From NCBI GenBank assembly GCA_041392805.1, contig JAWKLJ010000001.1, forward strand, positions 496,001 to 560,000: a stretch of 64,000 nt of DNA, given 5' to 3'. Position 1 is the first letter of the stretch; each line of letters opens with the position of its first letter. The notes beneath the pieces are model-generated. The model made no database searches and was not told the origin of the DNA. It saw only the letters and a program-made list of their open reading frames with translations. Below are positions 53,101-61,674 of this stretch, one piece after another. Origin of the DNA: Saprospiraceae bacterium (GTDB lineage: Bacteria; Bacteroidota; Bacteroidia; Chitinophagales; Saprospiraceae). Made by a program: the position numbers and the translations under genes.

Positions 53101-54598
53101 TGGCAATGCACTAGGTTGTGACAGTATCATCCATATCACGCTGCGCTACTTTGCAGCAGCAAGTGCTAATGTAGAAATGGTCTTGTGCATGGGCGAAAGC
53201 TTGTCTATTGGCAATCAACTTTTTGATGAACTTAATCCTTCCGGCACCGCGATCCTACCCAATGCCAGTAGCCATGGATGTGATTCCATGGTACAGGTCA
53301 GCCTAAGTTTCCTGCCTGCTCCAGGTTTTTCGTTGGAAGGAGATAACAGCATTTGTTTGGGGGAGGAAACAACGATCACTTTTCGAACTGATTTCTCTGA
53401 TCCTGTTGATATTATCGTTACAAATGAAAGCGGTGTTCCCATGCCACTCAACCAAATGACAGATGGCGCTACCTTTACCGTGTGGCCCAATCAAAATGCA
53501 ACTTATCACTTAGAAGCGGTGATTATGGAGGCGAGTAACTGTCCTGCTATCTTAAGCGGAGGAGCAAGCATTATAGTAAGTAATCCTGCTGTATCCCTGG
53601 TAGCAACAGATTATAATGGGTTTCAAATAAGCTGCCCTGACGCCCTGGATGGCCAATTAGAAAGCCAGATAGAAGACGGAATCCCCCCCTACAGCTACCA
53701 GTGGAGTAACGGGGAAAATAGCGCCATGCTCAGTGACCTAGCCGCTGGACTTTATGAGGTCACAATAACGGATGCGGTTGGTTGTCAATCCTTTAGCGAA
53801 GCACTGCTGAGTGCCCCCGTGCAGCTTAGCGCAACAATAAATACGATTTCTCCTACCTGCATTGTTGGAAATGGGCAAATTGTCATCCAGGAAATTAGCG
53901 GTGGTGCTGGTCCTTTTTCGTTTTCCTTAAATGGTGCTGCATCGAAAGGCATAGCTGGTCTACCTTTTAGCATCAATGGGCTTGAAGCCGGGACCTATTC
54001 TCTTTCTATTATAGATGCCAATGCTTGTGATTTTTATACCAATGTTGTCCTTACACCGGAAGAACCACTTCTTCTTGACTTGGGCATAGATCAAACGATT
54101 TCTCTCGGAGAGGCAATAACCTTGGAAGCCATAAGCAATTTTACGATTGACCATATGGTTTGGGAGCCTGGAGATTCTGTTCTTATCCTCGACACTAACC
54201 AGGTAGTGCTAAGCCCGACCCATACCACCAGCTATACGGCTACCGCCTTTGATGCATCAGGTTGTGCTGCAAGTGATCAAATCACCATTCTTGTTGATCG
54301 CAAGCTCAAGTTATTTCAACCAAACGTTTTTAGTCCAAATAATGATGGTGTGAATGATGTTTTTGGCGTTTTTGGCGGCCAAGGGATCGTTTTGATCAAA
54401 CAATTCACACTATTGGACCGCTGGGGCAAGGTGATCTACCAAGCCAATGACCGCCTTCCCAATGACCCTACCCTAGGATGGGATGGGACTTTCAAAGGTC
54501 AACCCATGAGCACAGGTGTTTATGTTTACCTCATGGAAGTCGTACAATCCGATGGAAAGGTTAGCATGATAAGAGGAGAAGTCACACTGATCCGATAG
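50180..54598 (+). CDS. Large T9SS-secreted adhesin with three repeat families
   Basis: About 1472 residues from the ATG at 50180 (an in-frame TTG is 24 bases upstream). A signal peptide (LFGLLLLFTSLPFWGNSQ) is followed by a domain of about 190 residues with FDTIPEGTQQSPGRW. Then two copies of a 70-residue unit (ACDFFTLPVISGTH.../ACDFFVLPTITGTN...), about eight SprB-like repeats (type: LSC...G.I....G..PF...W...L.AGTY.V.V.D.NGC), two copies of a third unit (NPSG..I.PN...GCDS), and the gliding-motility-type T9SS sorting domain KLFQPNVFSPNNDGVNDVF...GQPMSTGVYVY. A cell-surface adhesin is the likely role. Confidence 0.9.
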   Translation: MLSIYNTRLKGYGRNTHLHANKKTVIPPGLFGLLLLFTSLPFWGNSQVIWQEHFDTIPEGTQQSPGRWTTAHHDCDPSPGTDQWGVYGGRFVVQDMEGFNCADEAGDGQNTFTTAFIDISSYPCVQLSIDLDKAGELNCSFPAAPFNDVHGTQDQIVVTYSVNGGDSWQPLAYICGDSGLPMTVSTDSIQGDSLSIKITIGNKTESGVYFFDNIIIEAASLPPTLPAIGPFCHQDSSILLPTAPDNITGTWSGPGLTDSNTFHPSLVDPGVSTLTFSPDPGQCADTSSLAILVNLAPEIQEMDDVSACDFFTLPVISGTHLTGNQAYFTAANGLGDRLQPGDRITSSITLFIYDAAGGCADQKQFTITIIPQPVIDDLPDQVACDFFVLPTITGTNISNNVAYFSGTNGTNDRFSPGDTIRTDRVLFIWDNNVGCLQQQAFQLTINSSPQVSLSPENITCAGAAEGQITSNVISGSSPFTYDWNVDQFDGMPNLSDLEAGSYYLTVTDGNDCQTIAAVSLSEPEMLALRCAENTPVSIVGGNDGIASITFSGGVAPYTLAWDNGNLNGGQNQPTADTISITQLAAGNYSLVLTDANNCTSACHFTITDPNCHLGVTATAIDLSCHDAQDGQINLTLANGEPPFTFIWSDPSLDGLQNPSNLQAGTYLVTVSDNNGCQVLTSSTVTAPRALQLNGLSTTGVQSAGASDGRVAVNIQGGTAPYLLAWSGPLNGSQAAAASGLFALDGLPEGTYSLQLTDNNDCTTTIDFTIAGFNCRLNIALQGTDLSCNGNQTGRILLTIQNGISPFEIDWGIDTLDGQRLLNNLTAGTYTVSVKDGNGCQTEATTTLTEPSALSLDCGLVQEASAPGRSDGSATIQVAGGTPHYTVDWDNSIVFGSEHLSIPGAINLKNLSEGNYTVFLFDDNSCMTSCNFFVEEACLASENNILMDMCPGEQLVVNGRLYDETNPSGKEVIPNGNALGCDSIIHITLRYFAAASANVEMVLCMGESLSIGNQLFDELNPSGTAILPNASSHGCDSMVQVSLSFLPAPGFSLEGDNSICLGEETTITFRTDFSDPVDIIVTNESGVPMPLNQMTDGATFTVWPNQNATYHLEAVIMEASNCPAILSGGASIIVSNPAVSLVATDYNGFQISCPDALDGQLESQIEDGIPPYSYQWSNGENSAMLSDLAAGLYEVTITDAVGCQSFSEALLSAPVQLSATINTISPTCIVGNGQIVIQEISGGAGPFSFSLNGAASKGIAGLPFSINGLEAGTYSLSIIDANACDFYTNVVLTPEEPLLLDLGIDQTISLGEAITLEAISNFTIDHMVWEPGDSVLILDTNQVVLSPTHTTSYTATAFDASGCAASDQITILVDRKLKLFQPNVFSPNNDGVNDVFGVFGGQGIVLIKQFTLLDRWGKVIYQANDRLPNDPTLGWDGTFKGQPMSTGVYVYLMEVVQSDGKVSMIRGEVTLIR

Positions 54599-54601
54599 CC
54601 T

Positions 54602-55639
54602 CTATTCCGATACAATTTTCGCCTTGTTGTCAAATTTCTTGCGGACGGCTTGCAGCGCCATATTGACTTCAGCTTGATCATCATAGGGAACTTGAACACC
54701 AACTTGGGTCAAGTTCCCTATTTTACGAGTAAAGGGTTCGTAACCTTCTTCGTACACTTTTTTAATTAAGCGTTCAACATTCTCTTGACTGCCAAAGGCA
54801 CCAATAGCTATCAAGGCGTAGGTTTGTTTAGGATTAGGAGTTATCCCTTCCGTTTCTTCAGGAGTGCTATTGGTGGGTTCTTCTGTCGCTTTAGCAACAG
54901 CAGGATTGGTTTCATCAAGGGATTGGTTTGATTCCTCCTCATCGACCTCTTTTAAATTATCAGGGCCTCCCTCTAATTCAGAGGGACTAATATTGACGCG
55001 ATCCTTGGGTACAATAGACAATATATCGTTTTCATTTGCAGGCTTGTGAGCTACCAATAACCAAATTCCTACCGTAACTACAATAATGGCCAGGGTAATA
55101 AATGCTGCCAAATTGCGCTGAAACCAATCCGCAATATTGCCACTCAGTACCCCTCCCACCGAAAAACTTTTACTATTACTTTTGGTTTGTGCAGTAGTCA
55201 ATACTGGTCGGTTGTGGCGAATGATGGGGTAAAATTGCACCGAGCTTAAGCCAAAGGAATCCGTATTAAAATTGGTATCATCAGGCAAAAACTGGTATTT
55301 ACCTTCGTAATTTTGGTATAAACGACCGACATTCGAAAACACCACAAACTCTTTTCGCTTAATGGCTGCCTTTACATCTGCCACATAGTTTGTGATAATT
55401 TTTTCCACTTCCGATCTGGTAAGGCCATATTTTTCAACAATCAGGTTTAGTAATAAGCCATCATCCATCACCAGGTTTTCATTAAATTCCAGTGATTTGG
55501 AAGGCGGATGAACGGCTCCCTGGACAGGCTCAATGACGGCCGACTGGTAATGGCTGACAATGGCGCCCAGGCCAGGTATACTGACACTCTCATTGTCGTA
55601 CAATAATGTTTCAATGCAAGATCCTACGTCAATTTCCAT
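54602..55639 (-). CDS. HU-CCDC81 and SPOR domain protein
   Basis: About 345 residues from MEIDVGSCIETLLYDNESVSIPGLGAIV; a start nine codons earlier is possible. An N-terminal HU-type fold (CCDC81-like) covers residues 1-140, a membrane helix FITLAIIVVTVGIWLLVA is at about residue 190, then an acidic low-complexity linker, and a C-terminal SPOR domain YALIAIGAFGSQENVERLIKKVYEEGYEPFTRKIGNLTQVGVQVPYDD that binds denuded peptidoglycan at the septum. This combination is a Bacteroidota hallmark. Its end converges with the adhesin gene three bases away. Confidence 0.9.
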   Translation of the reverse strand: MEIDVGSCIETLLYDNESVSIPGLGAIVSHYQSAVIEPVQGAVHPPSKSLEFNENLVMDDGLLLNLIVEKYGLTRSEVEKIITNYVADVKAAIKRKEFVVFSNVGRLYQNYEGKYQFLPDDTNFNTDSFGLSSVQFYPIIRHNRPVLTTAQTKSNSKSFSVGGVLSGNIADWFQRNLAAFITLAIIVVTVGIWLLVAHKPANENDILSIVPKDRVNISPSELEGGPDNLKEVDEEESNQSLDETNPAVAKATEEPTNSTPEETEGITPNPKQTYALIAIGAFGSQENVERLIKKVYEEGYEPFTRKIGNLTQVGVQVPYDDQAEVNMALQAVRKKFDNKAKIVSE

Positions 55640-55898
55640 ACTGCTTATCGATCTATATAATTTCAAAAAGCTAAAGTACGACTTTTAAGGCATAAAAGAC
55701 ACCTTGAAGCTTGAAAGACTGCCATTCAGAAAACGCTTTGCCATTTTATAAAGCAAAAAAAAGGCCAAAATTGTCAGTTTCAAAGCAAATACCTTGTTAA
55801 AATTGACTTAAATTACAGGATTATGACCTTCAGCACTTGAAATAAAACCTGAATTAGCCTACCTTTCCATCTTTTCAACTATTTCTTAAACGGTAATT

Positions 55899-56912
55899 AT
55901 GATTAAACAATTTACAACTTTCTCTCTTCTGTTTTGCTTACTAACTGTTTCAGCGTTTAGCCAGCAAAGAATAATGACTCCAGTTCCAGATAGAGTGGTG
56001 ACTCATCCACTCCCCCACAATTTGATTTCTACCCGTGCGACAATGGATACCTTAATCCCTAACGCTCTGGGACTGGCCTGTGGCGATACGGTATATTCTA
56101 ATCCAATAACGGATTTATGGGGATTCGTCGGAGGAACAAATGAATATGGAGATACTGAAAAGGCCCAACGCTATAGTTTTTCTGAGGTTAGTCCTTTTAA
56201 GGTTACCGAAACCTGGGTATTCTTTGCATCAGCTAGTGTAGTAGGTGATGCAAATATTTCTATTAAGATATATTCAGTGAAATCTAACGGTGCACCTGAT
56301 GTGCTTTTAGGCACCAGTGATCCAGTTAAAGCCAGTGAGATTCTATTAGATGACCAATTAGTGCTACCAACCAGTTTTACTTTTAGTTCCCCAGTCTTAG
56401 TAGAGGTGCCTGATTTTTTTGTAAGTGTTGATTTTTCAGAATCGTATAATGCACAAACCGATACCATTGGCATTTTCATGACTGGACCTAATTGTGGTTC
56501 AGGAGACGATAGCTGGGAGCTATTTAGCACAGGAGATTGGTATGCTATTAATGATCAAGACTCTTGGAGATATAATTCTGACTTCTGGATTTTTCCCATT
56601 ATTGAATACGAAGCGCCACTTAATACCACTGATGCATTTGTGGCAAAAAATGGGCTCCAACTCTTCCCGGCTCAACCCAACCCTGCCTATGAGCAGATTG
56701 GTTTGCCTTACGAGTTGAGCAATGGCACCCGGGTTTCCATTGAAATCTATGCAGCTGATGGGCGGCTTTTACGAAAAATAGACAAAGGCCAACAAGGGCC
56801 CGGTGCCTATCGCGAGAACCTCTCTGTCGCTGATTTGCCAGCAGGAGCTTATGTGTATGGTATTGTCACCGAAGAGGCCCGTATCATGAGTCGGTTCATT
56901 GTGAATCATTGA
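55899..56912 (+). CDS. T9SS type A sorting-domain protein
   Basis: A 337-residue secreted protein with a signal peptide (FSLLFCLLTVSAFSQ). The middle (about 60-230) is strand-rich with no recognised domain. The C-terminal 80 residues are the Por-secretion-type domain LQLFPAQPNPAYEQIGLPYELSNGTRVSIEIYAADGRLLRKI...GAYRENLSVADLPAGAYVYGIVTEEARIMSRFIV. Cys at LACGDTVY and GPNCGSGDDSW may pair. A strong terminator follows. Confidence 0.85.
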   Translation: MIKQFTTFSLLFCLLTVSAFSQQRIMTPVPDRVVTHPLPHNLISTRATMDTLIPNALGLACGDTVYSNPITDLWGFVGGTNEYGDTEKAQRYSFSEVSPFKVTETWVFFASASVVGDANISIKIYSVKSNGAPDVLLGTSDPVKASEILLDDQLVLPTSFTFSSPVLVEVPDFFVSVDFSESYNAQTDTIGIFMTGPNCGSGDDSWELFSTGDWYAINDQDSWRYNSDFWIFPIIEYEAPLNTTDAFVAKNGLQLFPAQPNPAYEQIGLPYELSNGTRVSIEIYAADGRLLRKIDKGQQGPGAYRENLSVADLPAGAYVYGIVTEEARIMSRFIVNH

Positions 56913-56933
56913 TAGCGTTTTTTATAAACAAGC

Positions 56934-56976
56934 AAAATGCTGTTGTCTAATTGCTGCTAGACAACAGCATTTTTTA
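56934..56976 (+). terminator. Rho-independent terminator
   Basis: AAAATGCTGTTGTCTA pairs fully with TAGACAACAGCATTTT across an 8-base loop, followed by TTTATT. It separates the T9SS protein from hemL. Confidence 0.93.
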
Positions 56977-57077
56977 TTACAGCTGTTTTATGCTGACCAA
57001 GTTCAGTAATGTTTACTTCTTCCTGACGAATCCCATACCTCAATTCCTTACCTTTACCCGAAATTCAAAAATCGGGT

Positions 57078-58388
57078 ATGGAATTAGTCAACAAAATCAA
57101 TCGGCAGCGCTCTGCTGAATTATTCGAAGAAGCCAAACAGTACTTCCCGGGCGGCGTTAATTCTCCTGTTCGGGCCTTCAAGTCAGTCTCTGGGCCACCT
57201 TTGTTTATTTCCGAAGGACAAGGCTGTCGGATCGAAGATGAAGACGGCAATAGTTTTATCGACTTTTGTTGCTCCTGGGGACCACTGATCCTCGGTCATA
57301 ATAATGATGCCATCCGTGAGAAGGTTATCGCTACTGTCGCCAAAGGCACTTCCTTTGGTACACCGACCAAATTGGGTAATCAATTGGGCAAATTGATCTT
57401 AAGCCATAACCGATTCCTGGAAAAAATGCGCTTTGTGAGTTCGGGAACAGAAGCGGTGATGTCGGCTATCCGCCTGGCCAGGGGTGTTACAGGCAGGAGT
57501 AAAATCGTCAAATTCGAGGGATGCTATCACGGGCATGTAGATGCCCTGATGGTAAAAGCCGGGTCAGGCTTGGTTACCTTTGGCGAAAGCACCTCTGCCG
57601 GCATCCCACCGGAGTTTGCTCGGGAGACCCTGGTTTTACCGCTCGACCGGCCCGACTTACTGGATCAGTTACTAGCTACATTTGCCCCTGAAATAGCCTG
57701 TATCATTATCGAGCCTGTCCCGGCCAATAATGGTTTGCTCTTGCAAGACGTTTCTTTTCTCCGTTACCTAAGAACAAAAACCCAAGACCATGGCATTTTG
57801 CTAATCTTTGATGAAGTTATTTCTGGGTTCCGCCTTGGATTTGAAGGGGCGGCGGGTTATTATGACATCCACCCTGATATCGTGACCTATGGTAAAATTA
57901 TAGGTGGGGGAATGCCCGTCGGTGCCTATGGAAGCAGCGAGGCGATCATGCGCCATGTAGCACCAGAAGGGCCAGTGTACCAGGCAGGAACTTTGTCGGC
58001 CAACCCGGTGGCGATGGCGGCGGGCCTGGCTGCCTTGGAGCAATTGCTCGTGCCAGGCTTTTATGAAACCCTCGCAAGCAAAACGACGCAATTTGTTGGC
58101 ACGATTCAACATTATTGCGACCAAAAAGGCTATACCTTTAGCATGCCTCACATAGGGTCCATCTTTTGGATTGCCTTTAGCAAAGATCAGATAAAACGCG
58201 CAGACCAAATTGATAGCGCCAGTATGGAAAAATTTAAGGTTTTACATCATGAATTATTGCAACGAGGTGTATATTTAGGTCCAAGTGGATATGAAGTGGG
58301 CTTTGTATCTGCCGCACATACGGCAGAAGACCTGGCAGAGGCAGCCCATCACATCTGCGAAGCGATCGATATCGCGATAGTGGCTTAG
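57078..58388 (+). CDS. hemL: Glutamate-1-semialdehyde 2,1-aminomutase
   Basis: PLP enzyme converting glutamate-1-semialdehyde to 5-aminolevulinate in the C5 haem pathway. 436 residues, a typical length. Signatures: FPGGVNSPVRAFKSV at the N-terminus, GHNNDAIREKV, RFVSSGTEAVMSAIRLARG, the PLP-binding region LLIFDEVISGFRLGFEGAAGYYDIHPDIVTYGKIIGGGMPVGAYG with the catalytic Lys, and YQAGTLSANPVAMAAGL. The stop codon TAG is completed by the first base of MITE copy E. An element TACCTTTA resembling the -7 box lies about 27 bases before the ATG. Confidence 0.97.
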   Translation: MELVNKINRQRSAELFEEAKQYFPGGVNSPVRAFKSVSGPPLFISEGQGCRIEDEDGNSFIDFCCSWGPLILGHNNDAIREKVIATVAKGTSFGTPTKLGNQLGKLILSHNRFLEKMRFVSSGTEAVMSAIRLARGVTGRSKIVKFEGCYHGHVDALMVKAGSGLVTFGESTSAGIPPEFARETLVLPLDRPDLLDQLLATFAPEIACIIIEPVPANNGLLLQDVSFLRYLRTKTQDHGILLIFDEVISGFRLGFEGAAGYYDIHPDIVTYGKIIGGGMPVGAYGSSEAIMRHVAPEGPVYQAGTLSANPVAMAAGLAALEQLLVPGFYETLASKTTQFVGTIQHYCDQKGYTFSMPHIGSIFWIAFSKDQIKRADQIDSASMEKFKVLHHELLQRGVYLGPSGYEVGFVSAAHTAEDLAEAAHHICEAIDIAIVA

Positions 58389-58602
58389 AGCATGTTTAGA
58401 GGTCGCTTTTGGTGGCAAAAAGTGTCAATTTTTCGCTGAGACTAGGCACTTTTTGAAGTTCATACCCTTCGGTACGGACGAAAAAAGTAACGAAGTATCA
58501 GCGAAAAAGGGATATTTTTAGGCCCAAATCGACCTTGGGAGATTCATGAACACCATAAACCACTATAAGGCCGTGAATAAAGGGTGACCTCCAAACATGC
58601 TC
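58388..58602 (+). mobile_element. MITE, copy E (215 bp) between hemL and the histidine kinase
   Basis: Ends GAGCATGTTTAGAGGTC and GACCTCCAAACATGCTC, with TTA at 58385-58387 and 58603-58605. One terminal-repeat base and several inner bases differ from copy A. It supplies the last base of the hemL stop codon and ends six bases before the kinase ATG. Without it, hemL would end in TAA two bases before that ATG. Confidence 0.9.
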
Positions 58603-58607
58603 TTAAC

Positions 58608-59672
58608 ATGGATGACCAACAAAATATTCGACTACGTCTATTATCATTGCTTGTCATTGCCTATATGCTACTGGCTTTCGCCTGGTGGTCGGTTCTGCTT
58701 TGGACCAACAATAGAGATGCCCTGAATGCAAAAGTGGAATTGCAACGTATCGGCATGGTGACAACACAAATGGCCACTGAAAAAGATAGTGGACTAAGTG
58801 AACAGCAGATCATAGATAAAGCCATTAAAGAATTTTACCAATCTGAACGATACCTCAGTCTGAACAACTATTACAAAAGACGGGAATACATGATTGTCGG
58901 AGAAGGGATTTTCTTTGTCATCAGCCTGGCCATTGGCGTCTGGCTCATCAATAGAGGATACCATAAGGAAATGCTTGCCGCTCAACAAAGGCGGAACTTC
59001 CTGCTTTCTATCACCCACGAGTTAAAGTCTCCGCTATCCTCTATCCGACTCATCCTGGAAACCGTCCGAAAACGAAAGCTCACCAGCGAACAGACCGAAA
59101 AATTGACCAATAATGGCCTAAATGAGACCGAACGCCTCACCACGCTCGTCAATGACCTCTTACTAAGCGCCAAACTAGAAACTGCCTACCAACCTCACCT
59201 GGAGTCCATTGACCTAGCCGCACTAACCAGGGATATTTTACAAAAATTAGGAGATAGGCATCCACTCGTTGATTTTTCCATTCGGGAAGACAATCATTTG
59301 CCCGCTATCTTTGCCGATAAGCTTGGCATCACTTCCGTTATCCTCAACCTGATTGAAAACGCTATTAAATATACCCCGGAAAACCCCAAAATAAACGTTG
59401 TCTTAGATAGAGAAGATCAGGATGTTAGTCTTTCCGTTGCAGATAATGGAATTGGAATTAGTGACAAAGATAAAAAACGTATTTTCGAGAAATTCTACCG
59501 GGTTGGAAACGAAGATACCCGCCAAACAAAAGGCACCGGCTTGGGTTTATTTATTGTAAAGGAAATTGTGAAATCGCATCATGGGAAAATAGCTGTTTTG
59601 GATAATAAACCCAAAGGAACTATTTTTATCATTACACTGCCAATCCGGCAAAAAACCAGTACTTCAAATTAA
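58608..59672 (+). CDS. Sensor histidine kinase
   Basis: About 354 residues from MDDQQNIRLRLL; a longer frame from 58584 would begin inside the MITE end (MTSKHALN...) and is unlikely. Two membrane helices (about 10-32 and 100-122) flank an 65-residue periplasmic part without a named domain. The H-box is LSITHELKSPLSSIRL with the phospho-His, the N-box LNLIENAIKYTPE, G1 DNGIGIS, and the F/G2 region RIFEKFYRVGNEDTRQTKGTGLGLFI. It forms a pair with the response regulator seven bases downstream. Confidence 0.93.
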   Translation: MDDQQNIRLRLLSLLVIAYMLLAFAWWSVLLWTNNRDALNAKVELQRIGMVTTQMATEKDSGLSEQQIIDKAIKEFYQSERYLSLNNYYKRREYMIVGEGIFFVISLAIGVWLINRGYHKEMLAAQQRRNFLLSITHELKSPLSSIRLILETVRKRKLTSEQTEKLTNNGLNETERLTTLVNDLLLSAKLETAYQPHLESIDLAALTRDILQKLGDRHPLVDFSIREDNHLPAIFADKLGITSVILNLIENAIKYTPENPKINVVLDREDQDVSLSVADNGIGISDKDKKRIFEKFYRVGNEDTRQTKGTGLGLFIVKEIVKSHHGKIAVLDNKPKGTIFIITLPIRQKTSTSN

Positions 59673-59678
59673 GCAGTT

Positions 59679-60362
59679 ATGATCCGAATTCTGTTAGTCG
59701 AAGATGAAGAAAACATCAGGGAAGTGGTGAAACTCAACCTCGAAATGGAAGATTTTGAAGTAGTCGCTGCTGGCAATGGAAAAAATGCCCTAAAATACTT
59801 CAGAGAGCAACATTTTGATTTGCTTATCCTCGATGTTATGCTACCAGAAATTGATGGCTTTCAAATCTGTGAGCAGGTTCGACTGACCAATCTTGACATA
59901 CCAATTATATTCCTCACGGCCAAGGACACCGCCATGGATCGCATCATGGGCCTCAAAAAGGGAGCCGATGATTACCTCACCAAACCATTCAACCTCGAAG
60001 AGCTTTTGCTAAGGGTCAATAACCTCATCAAACGAACCAGCAAAGCACCAGAAAACACGCCTGAGGTTTACACCTTCGGCCCGAACAGCGTCAACTTCCT
60101 GACCTACGAAGCCCAAAATTCGGCAGGCGCATTTAGCCTGACTAAAAAGGAAGCCATGCTGCTGAAATTACTCATCGACCGAAAAAATGAAGTGGTATCC
60201 CGACAACAAATCCTGCAATCTGTTTGGGGATACGACGTCTACCCTTCCACCCGCACCATCGACAATTTCATCCTTTCTTTTCGCAAATATTTTGAAGTAG
60301 ATCCTAAAAATCCACATCATTTTTTGTCCGTCAGAGGTGTGGGGTATAAGTTTGTGGGGTAG
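59679..60362 (+). CDS. OmpR-family response regulator
   Basis: A 227-residue protein. The receiver domain opens IRILLVEDEENIREVVKLNLE with the acidic pair, has the phosphorylated Asp in LLILDVMLPEIDG (about residue 53), and KKGADDYLTKPF with the conserved Lys. The C-terminal winged helix has FSLTKKEAMLLKLLIDRKNEVVSRQQILQSVWGY and TRTIDNFILSFRKYFE...FLSVRGVGYKFVG. Partner of the kinase upstream. Signal and targets unknown. Confidence 0.95.
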   Translation: MIRILLVEDEENIREVVKLNLEMEDFEVVAAGNGKNALKYFREQHFDLLILDVMLPEIDGFQICEQVRLTNLDIPIIFLTAKDTAMDRIMGLKKGADDYLTKPFNLEELLLRVNNLIKRTSKAPENTPEVYTFGPNSVNFLTYEAQNSAGAFSLTKKEAMLLKLLIDRKNEVVSRQQILQSVWGYDVYPSTRTIDNFILSFRKYFEVDPKNPHHFLSVRGVGYKFVG

Positions 60363-60827
60363 GGAGTAGGAGAAAAGGAGGGTTTGGCTGGAGGTTTTTT
60401 GGGGCACCTGGCGGTTTTTTCACGCAAAGGCGCGAAGGGGAAGGGGCGGCGCGTTTTTTTTGGGGGGATGTGTAGGTATTGGAGGGTTGGCTTGGGCCTA
60501 GCTTTGAACCATATAAGGAATATAAGATCATATAAGATGTGTCAAGACTTTATTGGAGGTTTGGGGCAAGCCCCAGCGACACAGAAGGCATTGATATTGC
60601 CATTGAAATTGATATTGCCATTGAAATTGATATTGCCATTGAAATTGATATTGCCATTGAAAGCGTGGCGATGTAGCTGGAGCTACAGGCAGTCTTGGAA
60701 GTGGCAAGTTCACGAGCTGGAGCTCGTTCACGAACGGCGTTGGAGGACAACGGCGTGGCGGCATGGCGGCGCAGGAGGCATTGAAATTTTGATTGCCATT
60801 TTAATTTTGATTAAAATTGCCATTCCA
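60363..60827. repeat. Composite dispersed repeat, copy 3, with 18-bp tandem repeats
   Basis: Mirror image of copy 1: TTTTTTTGGGGGGATGTG, then a GGAGGGTTGG run, AAGATCATATAAGATGTGTC at about 60527, and the core TTGGAGG...GGGGCAAGCCCC at 60553-60574. After it come about four copies of an 18-bp unit (GATATTGCCATTGAAATT, about 60589-60664), and near 60790-60830 TTTTGATTGCCATTTT-like stretches as in copy 1. It fills the gap between the converging response regulator and EI24 genes. Confidence 0.75.
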
Positions 60828-61565
60828 TCACACCCTCACTTCCAATCGCTTCAAGGTTTCAACAGCAGCAGCGGCCGTACTCAGTGGTAAGACCACGACA
60901 AAGCCCACGACCGTCATTAAAATCAAGAGAAATACGGTTCCATTTCCGATGGCAAGGCCTTTGTGTTGGCGGACAAACCGGACACTCTGGCGAACATTGG
61001 TGTGGCGCTCCAAGGTAAAATCCATGTTGCCAAACCCCGCATAATAAGCCTGTACAAGAAAAATGGCAAGTGTAGTGAATGGGCTAAAAACGGGGATGAG
61101 CCCCAGTAAAAACAACATCAAGGTAAAAAACAATTCGCGGGTAATATTCCGCAAAGCAATCCGAATACCTCTTACCAGGTCACTAAGCATTTTTGAAACG
61201 CTGAATCCTTGACCTTGGCGGCCGATCATTTTTTTCTCAATCTGCTCCGATAACATACTCATAAATGGCGCGGAAAGCGCAATCACCAATTGTTTGAAAA
61301 TAATCAGCCCAAAAGCGCCGACAAAAAGACCGCCAAATACATTCGCCACCTTCAGCAAGGTGGCACGCCCCCAATCCCAGGGATAATAAGAGAGGAGCCA
61401 TTCCCCAATATTATCAGCAATGCCTAAAGCTGTGGTAAAGATAATAGCACCAAGTAGTATACTAATAATAGCAGGCGCTGCAAAATAACCCCAAAGCCTA
61501 TATTTTGCAATGGCTCGGAAGCCCTCAACATATCCTTTAAAAGCATCCAATATCTCGGTAATCAT
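60828..61565 (-). CDS. EI24/CysZ-like membrane protein
   Basis: A 245-residue membrane protein of the EI24 domain family (E. coli CysZ takes up sulphate). The N-terminus FKGYVEGFRAIAKYRLWGYFAAPAIISILLG and the motif APFMSMLSEQIEKKMIGRQG (APF...L...IE) are diagnostic. About six hydrophobic segments; the rest follows the family pattern with RELFFTLMLFLLGLIPVFSPFTTLAIFLVQAYYAGFGNMDFTLERH. No sulphur genes are adjacent, so the substrate is only suggested by family. Confidence 0.87.
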   Translation of the reverse strand: MITEILDAFKGYVEGFRAIAKYRLWGYFAAPAIISILLGAIIFTTALGIADNIGEWLLSYYPWDWGRATLLKVANVFGGLFVGAFGLIIFKQLVIALSAPFMSMLSEQIEKKMIGRQGQGFSVSKMLSDLVRGIRIALRNITRELFFTLMLFLLGLIPVFSPFTTLAIFLVQAYYAGFGNMDFTLERHTNVRQSVRFVRQHKGLAIGNGTVFLLILMTVVGFVVVLPLSTAAAAVETLKRLEVRV

Positions 61566-61674
61566 ATGGTTCGAATTTGTTACTTACAAATAACAAAAAG
61601 TGGTTTGAAAAACAAGCTTTTTTCTACCTGTAGCCTTATTTATTCGATGGTTTGGGTACAAATTCAGGTGATTA

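Noticed and set aside
58584..58607. Extended N-terminus of the histidine kinase
   Set aside because: MTSKHALN is encoded by the MITE end; the ATG at 58608 gives a normal N-terminus and matches the reconstructed pre-insertion spacing.
60589..60664. 18-bp tandem run as a CRISPR or origin iteron set
   Set aside because: Only about four copies, no spacers and no replication gene nearby; similar stretches belong to the composite repeat.
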